Assembly: GCF_029407905.1 (NCBI RefSeq)
Contig: NC_073627.1
Span: forward strand, 134,119,697 to 134,183,696
From: Bubalus kerabau
Taxonomy: Eukaryota > Chordata > Mammalia > Artiodactyla > Bovidae
Direction: 5' to 3'
Length of the DNA stretch: 64,000 bases
Part shown: piece after piece, positions 10,940 through 21,902 of the stretch
Layout: every line of letters starts with the position of its first letter
How positions within the stretch are numbered: the stretch's first letter is position 1
The notes under the pieces: generated by a model
Databases searched by the model: none
What the model was told of the DNA's origin: nothing
What the model saw: the letters and a program-made list of their open reading frames with translations, nothing else
Program-made: the position numbers and the translations under genes

Positions 10940-11310
10940 CAGAAACCCTGGCCTTGACCTCCCAGTAGCTGTGCTCCATTGCTTGGCTCTAACCTGTTTA
11001 TCAGCACAAGACGTTCTTTTAATTTAGCAATCTGCAAAGGTCTCGGATGAAAAGCCTTCACCTGCCCTTTTTCTCAAATCTGACATAATTAGCTACATCT
11101 CAGCCCCACCTTCTATTCTCTCCTTTAATGAGCAGCTCCAGTCCTGAATCGCTTTAAAGGAGCAAGCAGCCTCTTGGTATCAATTAAAAGAGAAACACTT
11201 TCCAACACATAAGCTGTAACAAGCCACAAATAAGTACAAAGAGAAATCTGGAGTTCTGGCACTACTAACAGAACAATGCACTCTGCAGTGATTGTCTCTC
11301 ACTTTTTTGG
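10940..11310. promoter_or_regulatory. candidate conserved non-coding element
   Basis: Repeat-free, AT-rich, evenly complex sequence with ATTAGC, CTTTAATGAG, ATCAATTAAAAG and similar homeodomain-type cores. It stands out against the surrounding repeats. No splice-bounded frame. Confidence 0.25.
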
Positions 11311-12067
11311 AGGAAAAAAGAAAACAGGCCAGCATTCTAGGTAATACATTACTCCAGGTGGACATGGCTGAACACTGGAATCCTCAAGCCAGAGACAGGA
11401 GAGCTGTCCAGCAACCATGTGATGAAATCTTTCAGCTTGATGTTCTTGTGCTCTCAGATGCAGAAGCCCTGCACAGCCCCAGAGAGCTACCTCCAGGGAA
11501 GATGATTTAAGATGAGTGTTTTAACTATATGAAGTTACATCTCTCTCATTTTCCTCCCCTGAAGTGAACAAACAAACAAGCTTTTTTTTTTTTTTCCAGG
11601 CAGGGGGTGATAGCGAGGTAGTGGGTAGCTTCATTAATCTCCAAGTTCTCCAGAAAAGCCAATTTGATTATTGTAGAGTATCAAGCACTCTGAGAGTATT
11701 GTTGCTTGTTAGCTTGGTTGTATGCCCTCCAGAAGCTCCATGCTGGGGAGACTGGTCCACATGCCAGAGTTGGATGGGAAAGGAGGGGCTGGGAGTGAGA
11801 GGGATGTGCTCTTGATCTATTCAAAGGATGCATGCACAGAGCCTTGGGTGGATCAGGTTGATACCTGTTAACAAAATCACCTGGGCAAAATGGGAATGCT
11901 GGCAAAGTTATTTTCTGAGTCCTCCAGCTGTCCCTTTGAAGTCATCTTTTTGTATCATCTCCTTAATTTTCTAAGACATAGAGAACATTTATACGTTAAT
12001 GTCAATGTCTTTCTCAACACCAAAAAGTCTGTGTTTCTATCTTACTCCTACAAATAAATTTCAAATA
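11311..12067. other. unique sequence with an oligo-T tract
   Basis: Contains a T run at about 11582-11596. The frames at 11292-11510 and 11564-11815 show no recognisable domain. Confidence 0.4.
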
Positions 12068-12364
12068 GAACAGTCTTATGGACTCTGTGGGAGAGGGAGA
12101 GGGTGGGAAGATTTGGGAGAATGGCATTGAAACATGTAAAATATCATGTATGAAATGAGTTGCCAGTCCAGGTTCGATGCACGATACTGGATGCTTGGGG
12201 CTGGTGCACTGGGACGACCCAGAGGGATGGAATGGGGAGGGAGGAGGGAGGAGGGTTCAGGATGGGGAACACATGTATACCTGTGGCGGATTCATTTTGA
12301 TATTTGGCAAAACTAATACAGTTATGTAAAGTTTAAAAATAAAATAAAATTAAAAAAAAAAGAA
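12068..12364 (+). mobile_element. ruminant L1 3' end with poly(A)
   Basis: Young L1 3' UTR: 'atggactctgtgggagagg', 'gggacgacccagaggg', a purine-rich 'ggggagggaggagggagg' block, 'tttgatatttggcaaaac', and an A-rich tail with AATAAAATAAAATTAAAA. 5'-truncated to about 300 bp. Confidence 0.88.
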
Positions 12365-12760
12365 AAAGAAAACAGTTAGCCATATACTGTGAAAGTTGGA
12401 AGTGACTTTTCCTGTCACCTGTAGTATTTTCCATAGGCAGCAGCCTTATCCAGGGATTAGGCTGTTTCTAACGATTAAACCTTGAAGAGTCACTTTGCCC
12501 ACCCAGAAAGGATTGCACAGGGATGCTGGATGAGTCATTCTTTCCCACCTGAAGCTCTAGATAAAGAGATGCTGCCCTAATCCCAGGACCTCAAGAGTTA
12601 ACCCCTTCCCTCTACATCAGGAAGAAACATTCATCTTCAGTTGCTAGAGAGCTTTTCAGCTCGCAAAAGCCTTTTTTCTATATGTTGTTTTTTGTTGATC
12701 GCCTGCCTGCCCAACAATCTTGAGAGATCAGAGAACCAGGATAATAAAAAGCTCCAATAT
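12365..12760. other. unique sequence
   Basis: Nothing recognised. It includes a short T-rich block near 12670-12695. Confidence 0.4.
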
Positions 12761-12974
12761 TGTGTGTGTGTGCTCAGTCGTGTCCAGGATTCTCCATGAA
12801 CCCATGGACTGTAGCCCACCAGGTTCCTCTGTTCATGGAATTTTCCGGGCAAGAATATTGGAGTCAGTTGCCATGTTCTCCAGGGGATCTTCCTGATCCA
12901 GGGATTGAATCCATATCTCTTGCATCTCTTTCATTGATAGGTGGATTCTTCATCACTGCGTCGCCTGGGAAGAC
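12761..12974 (-). mobile_element. Bov-tA SINE
   Basis: Antisense, with a short (TG)n tail at the left, diverged body (ccaggttcctctgttcatgg) and head. The overlapping reading frames on both strands are SINE translations. Confidence 0.88.
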
Positions 12975-13042
12975 CATGCTTCTTCTTCTTCTTCTGAACA
13001 AAACTTCACCTTTGCAGACAAACATGCTGATAAAACCTGGTA

Positions 13043-13415
13043 TATAATAATAATGATTGCTGTATGCCTTGCCCTGTTCTAGAGGTTCTGTCTGTGATAA
13101 TCTCATCAATCCTCCTACTATGTTGTTGTCCAGCTGCCAAGTTGTTTCCGACTCTTTGTGACCCCATGAACTGCAGAATGCCAGGACTCTCCATTCCTCC
13201 CCAACTCCCAGAGTTTGCTCAAGTTCCTGTCCATTAAATCGGTGATGCCATCCAACTTTCTCATCCTCTGTTGCCCTCTTCTTCTTCTGCCTTCAATCTT
13301 TCCCAGCATCCTTATATACAGAAATAGAGGAATTAAATAACACATCCAGTTTCCCACAGGTAGGAGGTGGTAGAATGGATATTGGAATCTGTACCTAACT
13401 GACTTTAGCACATCA
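13043..13415 (-). repeat. MIR SINE, split by BovB
   Basis: Antisense MIR: 'gctgtatgccttgccctgttctagagg' and 'gataatctcatcaatcctcc' left of the BovB, then 'aaatagaggaattaaataacacatccag' right of it. Confidence 0.65.
13121..13310 (-). mobile_element. BovB short 3' fragment (~190 bp)
   Basis: Antisense copy from the tail to the reversed GATGCTGGGAAAG block. It is inserted inside the MIR and shares its 5' truncation point with other short BovB copies here. Confidence 0.88.
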
Positions 13416-13559
13416 GAAGTGGTGGGATAGAGTAAATGACATTAAAATTATCGCCAGGCAATAATACAGATACAGAGAAGCAGGGAATTACTAAGGTCAG
13501 TTTGTGCAAGGACATACACTTCAGTGGTAGAGAAGTTAGAGTTTTCTGAACCATAGATC

Positions 13560-13860
13560 AGAACGCTTCCTACTAGGCCAAATTTGTGAAGGAGCTCATA
13601 ACTGGTTTCTCCAGACAACCCAGCATCACCTGAACTTTAGCATGGACCCATTCCTTGGACAACATGCAGCGACAGCCAAGTGGTAGCTGCATATTGATCT
13701 TGTCGTTGGTAATTAATGACAGCCACAAATTAATCACTGCATGCACAAATTGATTTTCAGAGGTGCAATAATTGGATTTAATGCTTGCCACCCCATTATT
13801 TATGTGTTTAATTGTCAGCTTCATTATGAATTTTAATGAACTTTCAATGGCTCAAGATAT
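13560..13860. promoter_or_regulatory. candidate conserved non-coding element
   Basis: Repeat-free AT-rich block with TAATTAAT (13710-13717), AATTAATC, AATTGATT, ATAATTGGATTTAAT and CATTATGAATTTTAATGA. The decamer-like CACAAATT(A/G)AT occurs at 13724 and 13744, exactly 20 bp apart. The overlapping minus-strand frame is not coding-like. Confidence 0.35.
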
Positions 13861-14107
13861 TCACATCCCATTAGGTATGTGACTTTTCTTCCCATTTATG
13901 GATGGATTTTATTTTCTAAGGTCCTAGAGTTGACTTTCCTAGGTGAAAGAAAAACAATGAATTTTCTACATTCTATTGCTCCTTTTAGTCTCACATGGAT
14001 AGGGAAGGTGCTTTGGCAAAGAGATGAGTTCTTCCAGGTCAGTCAGAGGGAAAGCAGCAGAGAAAGAAGTGATACCTGCAGCCCCAAGTGTCCACTTGAT
14101 TGCTAAA

Positions 14108-14210
14108 GTAACTCGCTGTGTGACCTCAGAGAAGTCACCTTACCTCTCTGGGTCTCAGTTTTTCCATCTGTAAAGGGATGGGAAGAGAGGGGATGAAGAA
14201 AGGGAGTTTA
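14108..14210 (+). repeat. MIR SINE fragment
   Basis: Sense MIR core: 'ctgtgtgacctcagagaagtcacc', 'cctctctgggtctcag', 'tccatctgtaaaggg'. Confidence 0.78.
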
Positions 14211-15361
14211 TAATGCCTGAAAGGTATGTCTCTAACAGATTCCTGCAGACCTAGATGAGGACTCTTTCCAGAAGCAAGAAAAGTTAGATGAGGGATTCAG
14301 GTAATGTTTCCTTAGCCTTGCTCTGCTTTAAACATGGACTCTGCCCTGGCAGAGGCTAGGCAGACTTGGCAGGTGTGAGGCTGCATGTTTTGTTGAGGGG
14401 CTGGCTGTTATGATGGCGACAGCGCTTGGGCTCTAGTGGGATTACTACCCCAACATTCACTTGTAATTTGGAGCCTGGGCCACTGGGAAATTGCAGACAA
14501 TTTGGATGAAAATGGTTGGAAAATTGCAGTGTTTAGGCCTCTTGTACCAGCTCCTTTATTTTTTTCTTACTTTCTTTTTCATTTCTTCCCCCGTCCCCCT
14601 GCCTACCACAAAATTACCTTAGAAGCAGAGGAACAACAGGCTAGACCAGTGAGATTTTTTCCCCCCCAGTCTATGGTGTATTTTGTAAACAAACATGTAA
14701 ATTGATACAGAATTTAGCCACTCTCAGACAAAGTGGCTAGAAGACTAGATGGGGAGAAAGGCTTTATGTGAAAACCTGGATTAACTGAAATGCTAGGGGG
14801 AATGTTCGTTCTGGTTAATTGAATTTCTGATTGGATGTGGGTCAACCTGGAAACCTTTCTCTCTTTTTTTGCCAGTTGCTCCAAAATGAGTTCATTCACC
14901 TGTCTTAGTACTCAATTAATTATTCAAAAAATGTCAGCCTCTGCCTCATTCAAAAAGAATTTGAGGAAGCCACCTTTTTATATAGTAAATTAATGCAATC
15001 TTTATTGATAATGGAGATTTGTGGTCATGGCACTAAAGTATTTATTATCATTCAGTACAATACATGGAAATGTGTACAGTGTGGGAAATAAATTGTACAG
15101 ACTGTCAGGTTACAATAGACAACAAAGGGTTTAATCAACTTGCCTACGTATTTGTCTTCTATTTATCTAGTTGATTTCTTGCCTTACTTAAATACCTCCA
15201 CCTGAGGCAGTCCGTTCTGTTTTTGGGTAGATCTAGCTATCCTAAGTTTTTCCCCATTACATTGAGGCAAAAATTTTCCCCCTATCTTCAATTCACCATT
15301 GATTCTAATTCTGTCCCTTGAGTCAACATAGAAGAAGCTTTCTTTTTTCACTTACACTGCA
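14211..15361. other. unique sequence, partly AT-rich
   Basis: No gene recognised. The 14880-15130 part is AT-rich with several TTAATT/AATTAATTATT cores and could be regulatory. Pyrimidine runs occur near 14555-14600 and 14656-14670. Confidence 0.35.
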
Positions 15362-15946
15362 TGTCCAAAATCACTGTGGATGGTGACTGCAGCCAAGAAG
15401 TTAAGATATGATTGTTCCTTGGAAGAAAAACTATGGCAAATTTAGACAGCATATTAAAAAGCAGAGACATCACTTTGCCAACAAAGGTCTGAATAGTCAA
15501 AGCTATGGTTTCTCCAGTAGTCATGAACGGATGTAAAAGTTGGACCATAAAGAAGGTTGAGCATCAAAGAATTGATGCTTTTGAACTGTGGTCCTTGGAG
15601 AAGACTTTTGAAAATCCCTTGAACAGTAAAGAGATCCAACCAGTCAATCCTAAAGGAAATCAGTCCTGAATATTCATTGGAAGGACTGATACTAAAGCTG
15701 AAGCCCCAAAACTTTGGCCACTTGTTGTGAAGAGCCAACTCATTGGAAAAGACCCTGATGCTGGGAAAGATTGAAGGCAGGAGGAGAAGAGGTCAACAGA
15801 CAATGAGATGGTCAGATAGCATCACCGTCTCAATGGACATGAATTTGAGCAAACTCTGGGAGATAGTGATGGACAGGGAAGCCTGGCATGCTGCAGTCCA
15901 TGGGGTTGCAAAGAGCTGGACATGACTTAGTGACTGGCCAACAACA
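15362..15946 (+). mobile_element. BovB LINE, 3' ~585 bp
   Basis: Sense BovB from 'gtccaaaatcactgtgg' (reverse-transcriptase C-terminal region) to 'catgacttagtgactgg'. Old and CpG-depleted. The antisense frames at 15348-15738 and the sense frame 15743-15925 are fragments of it. Confidence 0.9.
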
Positions 15947-16018
15947 ATATCAGTGGTTAATGGATTTGAAGTTTCCTTCTTTCTACCAGAAGATTATCCC
16001 TTAGTTCTTCTAGAAATG

Positions 16019-16238
16019 GTGTAGTGGAGTTGGTAAGAGTTCAGACTCTGGGGCTAGCCTCTCTGCTGCCCCCCAACTCCTACTTATAAACTGTGTGTGT
16101 GACCCTGAGGGAATTTAGTCCCTCTTTGCCTCAACTCCCTTACATAAGAGAAGGTGATTATAACAGTAAAACCGAAAGAATTGCTCTGGTGATAAATCAA
16201 GGCAATGTATATAAAGTCCTTAGAAGTACCTGGTTGAC
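16019..16238 (+). repeat. MIR SINE
   Basis: Sense MIR: 'gtagtggagttggtaagagttcagactctgg', 'ctgtgtgtgtgaccctgagg', 'agtccttagaagtacctgg'. Interrupted at its 3' end by an L1. Confidence 0.75.
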
Positions 16239-16441
16239 GACAAAGACCTAGTGTATAGCACATGGAACTCTGCTCAGTGTTATGTGGCAGCCTGGATGGG
16301 AGTGGGTTTGAGAGAGAATGGATACATGTATGTATATGACTGAGTCCCTTCACTATCCACCTGAAACTACCACAACATTGTCAATCAGCTATACCCCAAT
16401 ACAAAATAAAAAGTTTGAAATTTGGGAAAAAAGAGAAATCT
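16239..16441 (+). mobile_element. cetartiodactyl L1 3' end
   Basis: Sense L1 3' UTR: 'agtgtatagcacatgg', 'tatatgactgagtccctt', 'ctgaaactaccacaacattg', 'ataaaaagtttg'. The 9-bp CTGGTTGAC lies at 16230-16238 and 16442-16450, a target duplication that extends imperfectly to 17 bp. Confidence 0.82.
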
Positions 16442-16599
16442 CTGGTTGACAGTAATTGTATTGTCAACAGATGTATTGTCAATTGTATGACAGGTCTCCA
16501 TGTGTTGTTAAGTGTTCTTTAGTGTCATGGTCTTTTCCCTGTGATCTCTCTCTTCTGAACAGCCTCCAGTTTATTTCCATTATTTTAAAATGGTAACAT

Positions 16600-17045
16600 T
16601 CATTAATTCATCAACTTTTTATTGAGCACCTACTATAAAATAGACAATGGGATATACAGGTAAAGTAAGTACTGCGGTCATGAGGTTTATAGTCTCTCTA
16701 TAACTCTTTAGCATGGTTATTGTATGTGCAATAAACTGGAATTACAAGATGCCATAAGAGCAAAATGCAAAGGCACTTAATTGAGGGTGGGGAAGTGAGG
16801 CATTTAAGCTGAGACTGGAAGGCTAGGTAGAAATGAATCAGCTGCAGTGAGAATGGAATAAGCAGAGCCAGAGAAAAGTTTCCCTGAGGCTAGAAGTTGG
16901 AATGTTTGAGGAAATGAGAAAGCAGTGTTTCTGAAAAATAATAACTTGGGGAGAGGGGATGGTATGAGATTGGAGCTATAGGAAAAGTGCCTTTGATTAT
17001 GTAGGAGTTTATAGATCATAGTAAAGACACTGGTTTTTGAAAAAT
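16600..17045 (-). repeat. old L2-like LINE fragment
   Basis: Antisense: 'ttattgagcacctactataaaatagac', 'gggatatacaggtaaag', 'gagctgagactggaaggctagg', 'taggagtttatag'. It probably belongs with the fragment at 17665-18510, the two being separated by AT-rich DNA and a Bov-tA. Confidence 0.55.
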
Positions 17046-17063
17046 TTTAAGCCAAAAATGGAA

Positions 17064-17250
17064 TAAACATATATATATATAATTATTTAGTATATATAAT
17101 TTATTATATATTATATAAATTTACTTATATTAATTTTATATAATTTATTATATATTTAGATAATTTATCATATATATAATATAATTTATTATATGTATAT
17201 ACACTATTATTATATATTATATATATAGTTTATTTTACATATATACTCAT
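17064..17250. repeat. AT-rich low-complexity tract
   Basis: Almost purely A/T: irregular TATATA, TTTATTATATATT and AATTTATTATA units, rich in self-complementary stretches. It may have been seeded by a microsatellite. Confidence 0.9.
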
Positions 17251-17365
17251 TCCTTTTTTGCTTAAAACTTTTCAAAAAACGGTATTTTTACTATGATCTC
17301 TAAAGTCTTAAATGATCTATGACACCTTTCCTACAGCTCCAATCTCATTCTATACCCTATTATAC

Positions 17366-17585
17366 CAGTTTCCCTAGTGGCTCAGTTGGTAAAGAATTTG
17401 CGTGCCAATGCAGGAGACTCAGGAGACTCGGGTTCAATCCCCGGGATCAGGAGGATCCCCTGGAGAAGGAAATGGCAACCCATTCCAGCATTCTTGCCTG
17501 GGAAACCCAATGGACAGAGGAGTCTGGCAGAATACAGTCCATGGGGTCATAAGAGTCAGACATGACATAGCAACTAAACCACCAC
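17366..17585 (+). mobile_element. Bov-tA SINE
   Basis: Sense, full length: 'agtttccctagtggctcag', a duplicated 'aggagactc' in the tRNA part, normal Bov-A body, and a tail merging into a (CCA)n/(TG)n microsatellite. Confidence 0.9.
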
Positions 17586-17599
17586 CACCATATACAAAT

Positions 17600-17609
17600 A
17601 TATGTGTGT

Positions 17610-17647
<38 letters not shown>

Positions 17648-17664
17648 ATATATATATATATATA
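17600..17664. repeat. compound (TG)n(TA)n microsatellite
   Basis: An interrupted TG array followed by TATG and a (TA)n array, directly after the Bov-tA tail. SINE tails are common seeds of microsatellites. Confidence 0.95.
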
Positions 17665-18510
17665 AGATTTTGATTGCCTTGAGGAGGGAGTAGATTCAGA
17701 AGACAAGTAAGGGGACTATTACATGAGTCCATGTGAAGAAATATGATCAAGATGGACTAGAACTGTGACAGGGAGAGAGAGCATTTTTGAGAGAAACTTA
17801 GGAGGAACAAATGAACTTGGGTATGGATTAGATATGAAGCACGAGGCAGCCATCTGAAGAATGCTTCCTGAGTTTCTATCATGATTAGCTGGGAGAATTT
17901 AAAAGTGATGCTTCTTGAGGAGGGGACCACCAGGACAGAACCTTGACTTTGAGATGCTTGTGCTGTTCCGGCAGCACTTTCCAAGCCAGCCTTGGACGTC
18001 TCAGGCTCTGGAGCTTGGAGATTGAAAGCCGTCTAGAGATGGTAATTGGGGTCATAATGGGAATGGGGTCACCTAGGGAGAGAGCAGGAAGAAGAGGAAA
18101 TGGGGCATGAGAGAGCCTATGAGAGGAGGACCAATAGGTAAAGACTAAGTAGACTTAGATGGCTGGAATGGAGCTGAGAAGAAAAGAGCAGAAAGGTAGG
18201 AAGAAAATCAGGAAAGTTTCCTGTGGAGCCGAGAAGCCACAAGAGAAGACTGTTTGAGAGAGAGAGAGTAGTCAGCTGGGCTGTTGAAAGATGCGAAGAG
18301 GTCAAGTGACAGGAAAGCAAAAATGTATCCAGTGGATTTAGTGGTAGGAAGGTCTTCGGTGACTTTACTGAGAGCTATTTCGGTGTTGAGATAGGGGCAA
18401 ATGTCAGATTGGGGCATGAATGGGAAGTAGGTGGAGACAAAGTATAAAAAAAATTCTGTTGCGATGTTTGGCTGTGAAAAAAAGAACTATAGAGCTAACA
18501 AGAGGATGAT
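17665..18510 (-). repeat. old L2-like LINE fragment
   Basis: Antisense, strongly diverged: 'gggactattacatgagtcc', 'gagatgcttgtgctg', 'gcgaagaggtcaagtgac', 'ggatttagtggtaggaagg', 'catgaatgggaagtaggtgg'. The order matches an old mammalian LINE/L2-type element. The family name is uncertain. Confidence 0.45.
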
Positions 18511-18523
18511 GTAAGATCTGGAC

Positions 18524-18799
18524 TTTTAAAAATAATTATATTTATTTTTAATTGATGATTTCTTTGTAATACTGGTTTGATTTCTGTCATACATCAATAT
18601 GAATTAACCATAGGTGTACATATGTCCCTTCTCTCCTCTTGAATCTCCCTCCCACCTCCCATCTTTTCCCACCCCTCTAGGTTATTACAGAGCCACAGTT
18701 TGAGTTCCCTGAGTCATACAGCAAATTTCCATTGGCCAGCTATTTTACATATGTTAGTGTAAGCACTAACATGCTACTCTCTCTATTCATCTCACTCTC
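18524..18799 (-). mobile_element. cetartiodactyl L1 3' fragment with target duplication
   Basis: Antisense L1: 'ctggtttgatttctgtcatac', 'aatctccctcccacctccc', 'cccctctaggttattacag'. A perfect 10-bp AGATCTGGAC lies at 18514-18523 and 18800-18809. Confidence 0.88.
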
Positions 18800-18855
18800 A
18801 GATCTGGACATTTTTTTAAAAATTCATTATTACTAATATTAATGGGAGAGACTAC

Positions 18856-19065
18856 AGAAAGTGAAAGTGGCTCAGTCGTGTCCAACTGTTTGTGACCCCA
18901 TAGACTGTAGCCCTCCAGGCTTCTCTGTCCATGGAATTCTCCAGGCCAGAATACTGGACTGGGTTGCCATGCCTTCTTCCAGGGGATCTTCCCAACCCAG
19001 GGATCAAACCCAGATCTCCCTCATTGCAGGCAGATTTTTCACCAGCTGAGCCACCAGGGAAGCCC
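18856..19065 (-). mobile_element. Bov-tA SINE
   Basis: Antisense, full length, from 'gtggctcagtcgtgtccaac' to the reversed head 'gccaccagggaagccc'. Frames on both strands here are SINE translations. Confidence 0.92.
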
Positions 19066-21134
19066 ATCTCAGGGTAGATCTAAGGGTAGTCCCAGTGAAG
19101 TAGGAATCTAGGTTCATTGCCAAGGGTGGGGGAAGTGGTGCAGAGGGTGGAGGGTAGCCCAGTGTAGGTGGGGTGGTCCCGTCCTATTGATGCTGTGAGA
19201 AGCTCTGCTTCCTAGTATTTTACTGGTCATGGAGGGCAGTCTTTCAATGTCGTACCTTGTTGAGCTCAATTTACCCTTGAGTTCTGCCAAGCCAAACTTC
19301 ATCATCCTGAACATTTGTAATTGGAATTTCTTATTCAAAAATATTCATGTTTGTGTATGTGCATGTGTGCATGTGTCTTTTCTTTGATCCAGATCTTCTC
19401 CTGAAAGCAGTGGCTTGCTTTAGAAGGAAAAAAAAAAAAGTGGAACAACATGATGCTGGCTAGCCTGGGGCAGATCCTAGTGCAAATACTATTAGAAGTG
19501 CCCTCTTTCACTCCTAAAAGCCTCCTGGTTAGCGCTGTAAGTAATATGGTCACTCAACATTTTAGGACTATTGTCAGAGTATAGCAGATATTATTTCTGT
19601 TCAGTGAATCCCACTTAGAGGGTATCCCCAAAACTTTGGCCTTCTTCACTCTCTACCCCCGAAATGTTGAGCCCTTGGTCAGACGAGATGGGCAGGTATG
19701 TCTCTACCATTCGTCCATCCTAACTGCTACTACCTGCCCTACCAACGCACACAGCTGTGACATTCCCTTAAGGGACTGAGAACTGAAAACATCAGAAATT
19801 GCCACAAGTGATGAGTCGGGGTGGGGTAAGGAAAGCAGGTCGTTCCCACTCCCCAGAGTTAGTCCCTGACCCCACAGCGGCCCCAGTGACCGATGGGGCA
19901 GTGTTTCCTGATAATTAATGTGCTCTTGGTACGCTTGTCTTACTGATTTCTCTCTTTTTTTTTTTTTTTTTTGGACACCACGCATTCACGAGCACTTTGG
20001 TACAATAAAACAGCCACAAGCATGGTCTATCGATCTATATAAAAGACTCTTGAAACAGAGAGGTTTTTCTGGCTGGGTTCAAGAAAACTCAGCAGAGAGA
20101 AATATTTTCTCCTGCCTAAGACATACCCAGGGGATGTTTCCTGAGGGGAGGAGCAGATGCTCCTGGGGATCCTTCATTCCAGCCCCCTTTCAGAGGATGC
20201 TGTGCATGATGGGGACTGTGGGAGTGGATGGGGTGGGAGCAAGGAGGGTGGGGAGGGCTGTTTTGGGAGCAGGAGTTGAGTGAAATTGGAAGGTATTTGT
20301 TTTATAAAGGTGGACATCCTGTATATATATATTTTAAGGCAAAATGAATAAAAAGCAAGCAACAAGGCACATGAATGAGTTAAGTCCGGGAGGAGGCAGT
20401 GAGCCCTGACCTTCCACAGCCATCCTGCACCTATGGCAGATTGAGTGGGAGGCATGGAGCAGGTAACTCAGGAGAACAGCACCGTTCTTCAGCTGTGGTG
20501 TTACATCAAAATGAAGCTGGGGTGGATTTCAGTTGAGCAAACACCTCGTCTGTGAATAACAAAGCCTTGGAAATAGCTTGAGGCCCTGCTTTAGGTCTGG
20601 CAAAGCAGTAGGAGGGGGAGGGTAGGGACCTCTTTCAAGTACTGTACTTCATCTCCTAGAGGGAAGGGTGGTACCAAGGGAGGCAAAGGAGGGTCTTCTA
20701 AAATGGCCTTTCATATTCTGGGAGGTGCCCCTCCAATTCATCCCCTTTGGGCTTTGGAAGAACAAAGAGCCAGGGTGTGAGAGGACAGGGTGCTCTGTGC
20801 AAAATAGCAACCTAAGGCGCTCTGAAGACACAAGTAGTAGAACGTGGAAAAGAACAGGATGCTCACCTGTGGCAGGTGGGAGGGGCAGGTAGCCAAGGAG
20901 GCACCTCTCACCTGAAAGGTTGGCTAAAGCCTCCAAAAGCAGCATTCTGAGAGGAGCAGAATCGAGGTGGAAAAACAGGTCAAGGTGACAGAACAAAAGT
21001 CATCCAAATCTGCCGTAAGCTACATTTTGGGACAAGTTCAGAGGAACCTCTGAGGAGGAGCTGGGAACACCAGTGAGGCACCCCCTTTTGAAGGTGTTTC
21101 CCAGCTCAGCTTCGGGGTGGCTGGCACGGGTAGT
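19066..21134. other. 2.1 kb unique, repeat-poor sequence
   Basis: No repeat family or gene recognised. It contains A and T homopolymers (about 19428-19439 and 19956-19972). GC content rises toward the right. Frames at 19918-20283 and 20649-20996 have no recognisable domain or consistent splice signals. Confidence 0.45.
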
Positions 21135-21262
21135 GTCTAGCCCAGCTCTGGCACTTTCTTGCTGGGCAAATTTAGATGAATCACTCAGCCTCTCTGATCC
21201 TCCGATTCTCCTCTGCAAACTGGGTATTATAACCCCTGCCTTCCCTTATCTGACAAAAATGC
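21135..21262 (+). repeat. MIR SINE fragment
   Basis: Sense MIR: 'agctctggcactttcttgctggg', 'aatcactcagcctctctgatcc', 'ctgcaaactgggtattataacc'. Confidence 0.72.
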
Positions 21263-21340
21263 TAAAACGGAGTGAAGAGGGCTGAGCAGGCAAGTGATCA
21301 GCCCCATGTTGTCAGGAAACCTTCCTAGGAGGTGATTGCT

Positions 21341-21540
21341 GTTGATGTTGTTTAGTCCCTCAGTCATGTCCAACTCTTTGCAGCCCCATGGACTATTGCA
21401 CGCTAGACTCCTCTGCCCATGGGATTTCCCGGGTTGCCATTTCCTCTTCCAGGGGATCTTTCCAACCCAGGGATCGAACTCGTGTCTCCTGTGACTCTTG
21501 GCATTGCAGGCAGAATCTTTACCACTGAGCCACCCGGGAA
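21341..21540 (-). mobile_element. Bov-tA SINE with internal deletion
   Basis: Antisense. The 'aggcaagaatactggagtg' block between 'gggatttcccggg' and 'ttgccatttcc' is missing, a ~25-bp internal loss. Tail and tRNA head are otherwise normal. Confidence 0.88.
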
Positions 21541-21841
21541 GGTGAGGGCGCTATTAATAAGATTGGGGTGATTCCCTCCCTAGAAGGCAAGTGCAGGAGG
21601 GGTCTGGAGGCGGAATTGGGATTCCAAACCAGGTTTTATCCACAGGGCTTAAGCTTATCCTCTAAATGTGGTCACGAACTTCTCCACAGCAGGGCTGTGA
21701 TCACAGGTTTTATGGATTTTGTTGTTTTAATTTCAGTTCAAATCTTCTGGAGCCCACCAACCTCCATGGTCTGCATGCAATCAGGGCATAATGAGACCTT
21801 TTGGCTCTGCTCAGCATCAGGGCCCAGAGGGGCCACTTAGC
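21541..21841. other. unique sequence
   Basis: Nothing recognised between the Bov-tA and the G tract. The 90-codon frame 21568-21840 is unsupported. Confidence 0.4.
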
Positions 21842-21902
21842 GGGGGGGGGGGGGGGGGGGGGGGAGGTGTGGGGGGGTGTGTGTGTGTGTGTGTGTGTGT
21901 GT
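21842..21902. repeat. G23 homopolymer followed by (GT)n
   Basis: Twenty-three consecutive G at 21842-21864, a short AGGTGT spacer, a G7 run (21871-21877) and then a GT array to 21902. Such a G run can form G-quadruplexes on the plus strand and is prone to length change and assembly error. Confidence 0.95.

Noticed and set aside
19918..20996. Possible gene in the repeat-poor, GC-richer stretch
   Set aside because: Frames on both strands are short and overlapping. No CpG island, initiation context or exon chain is visible.
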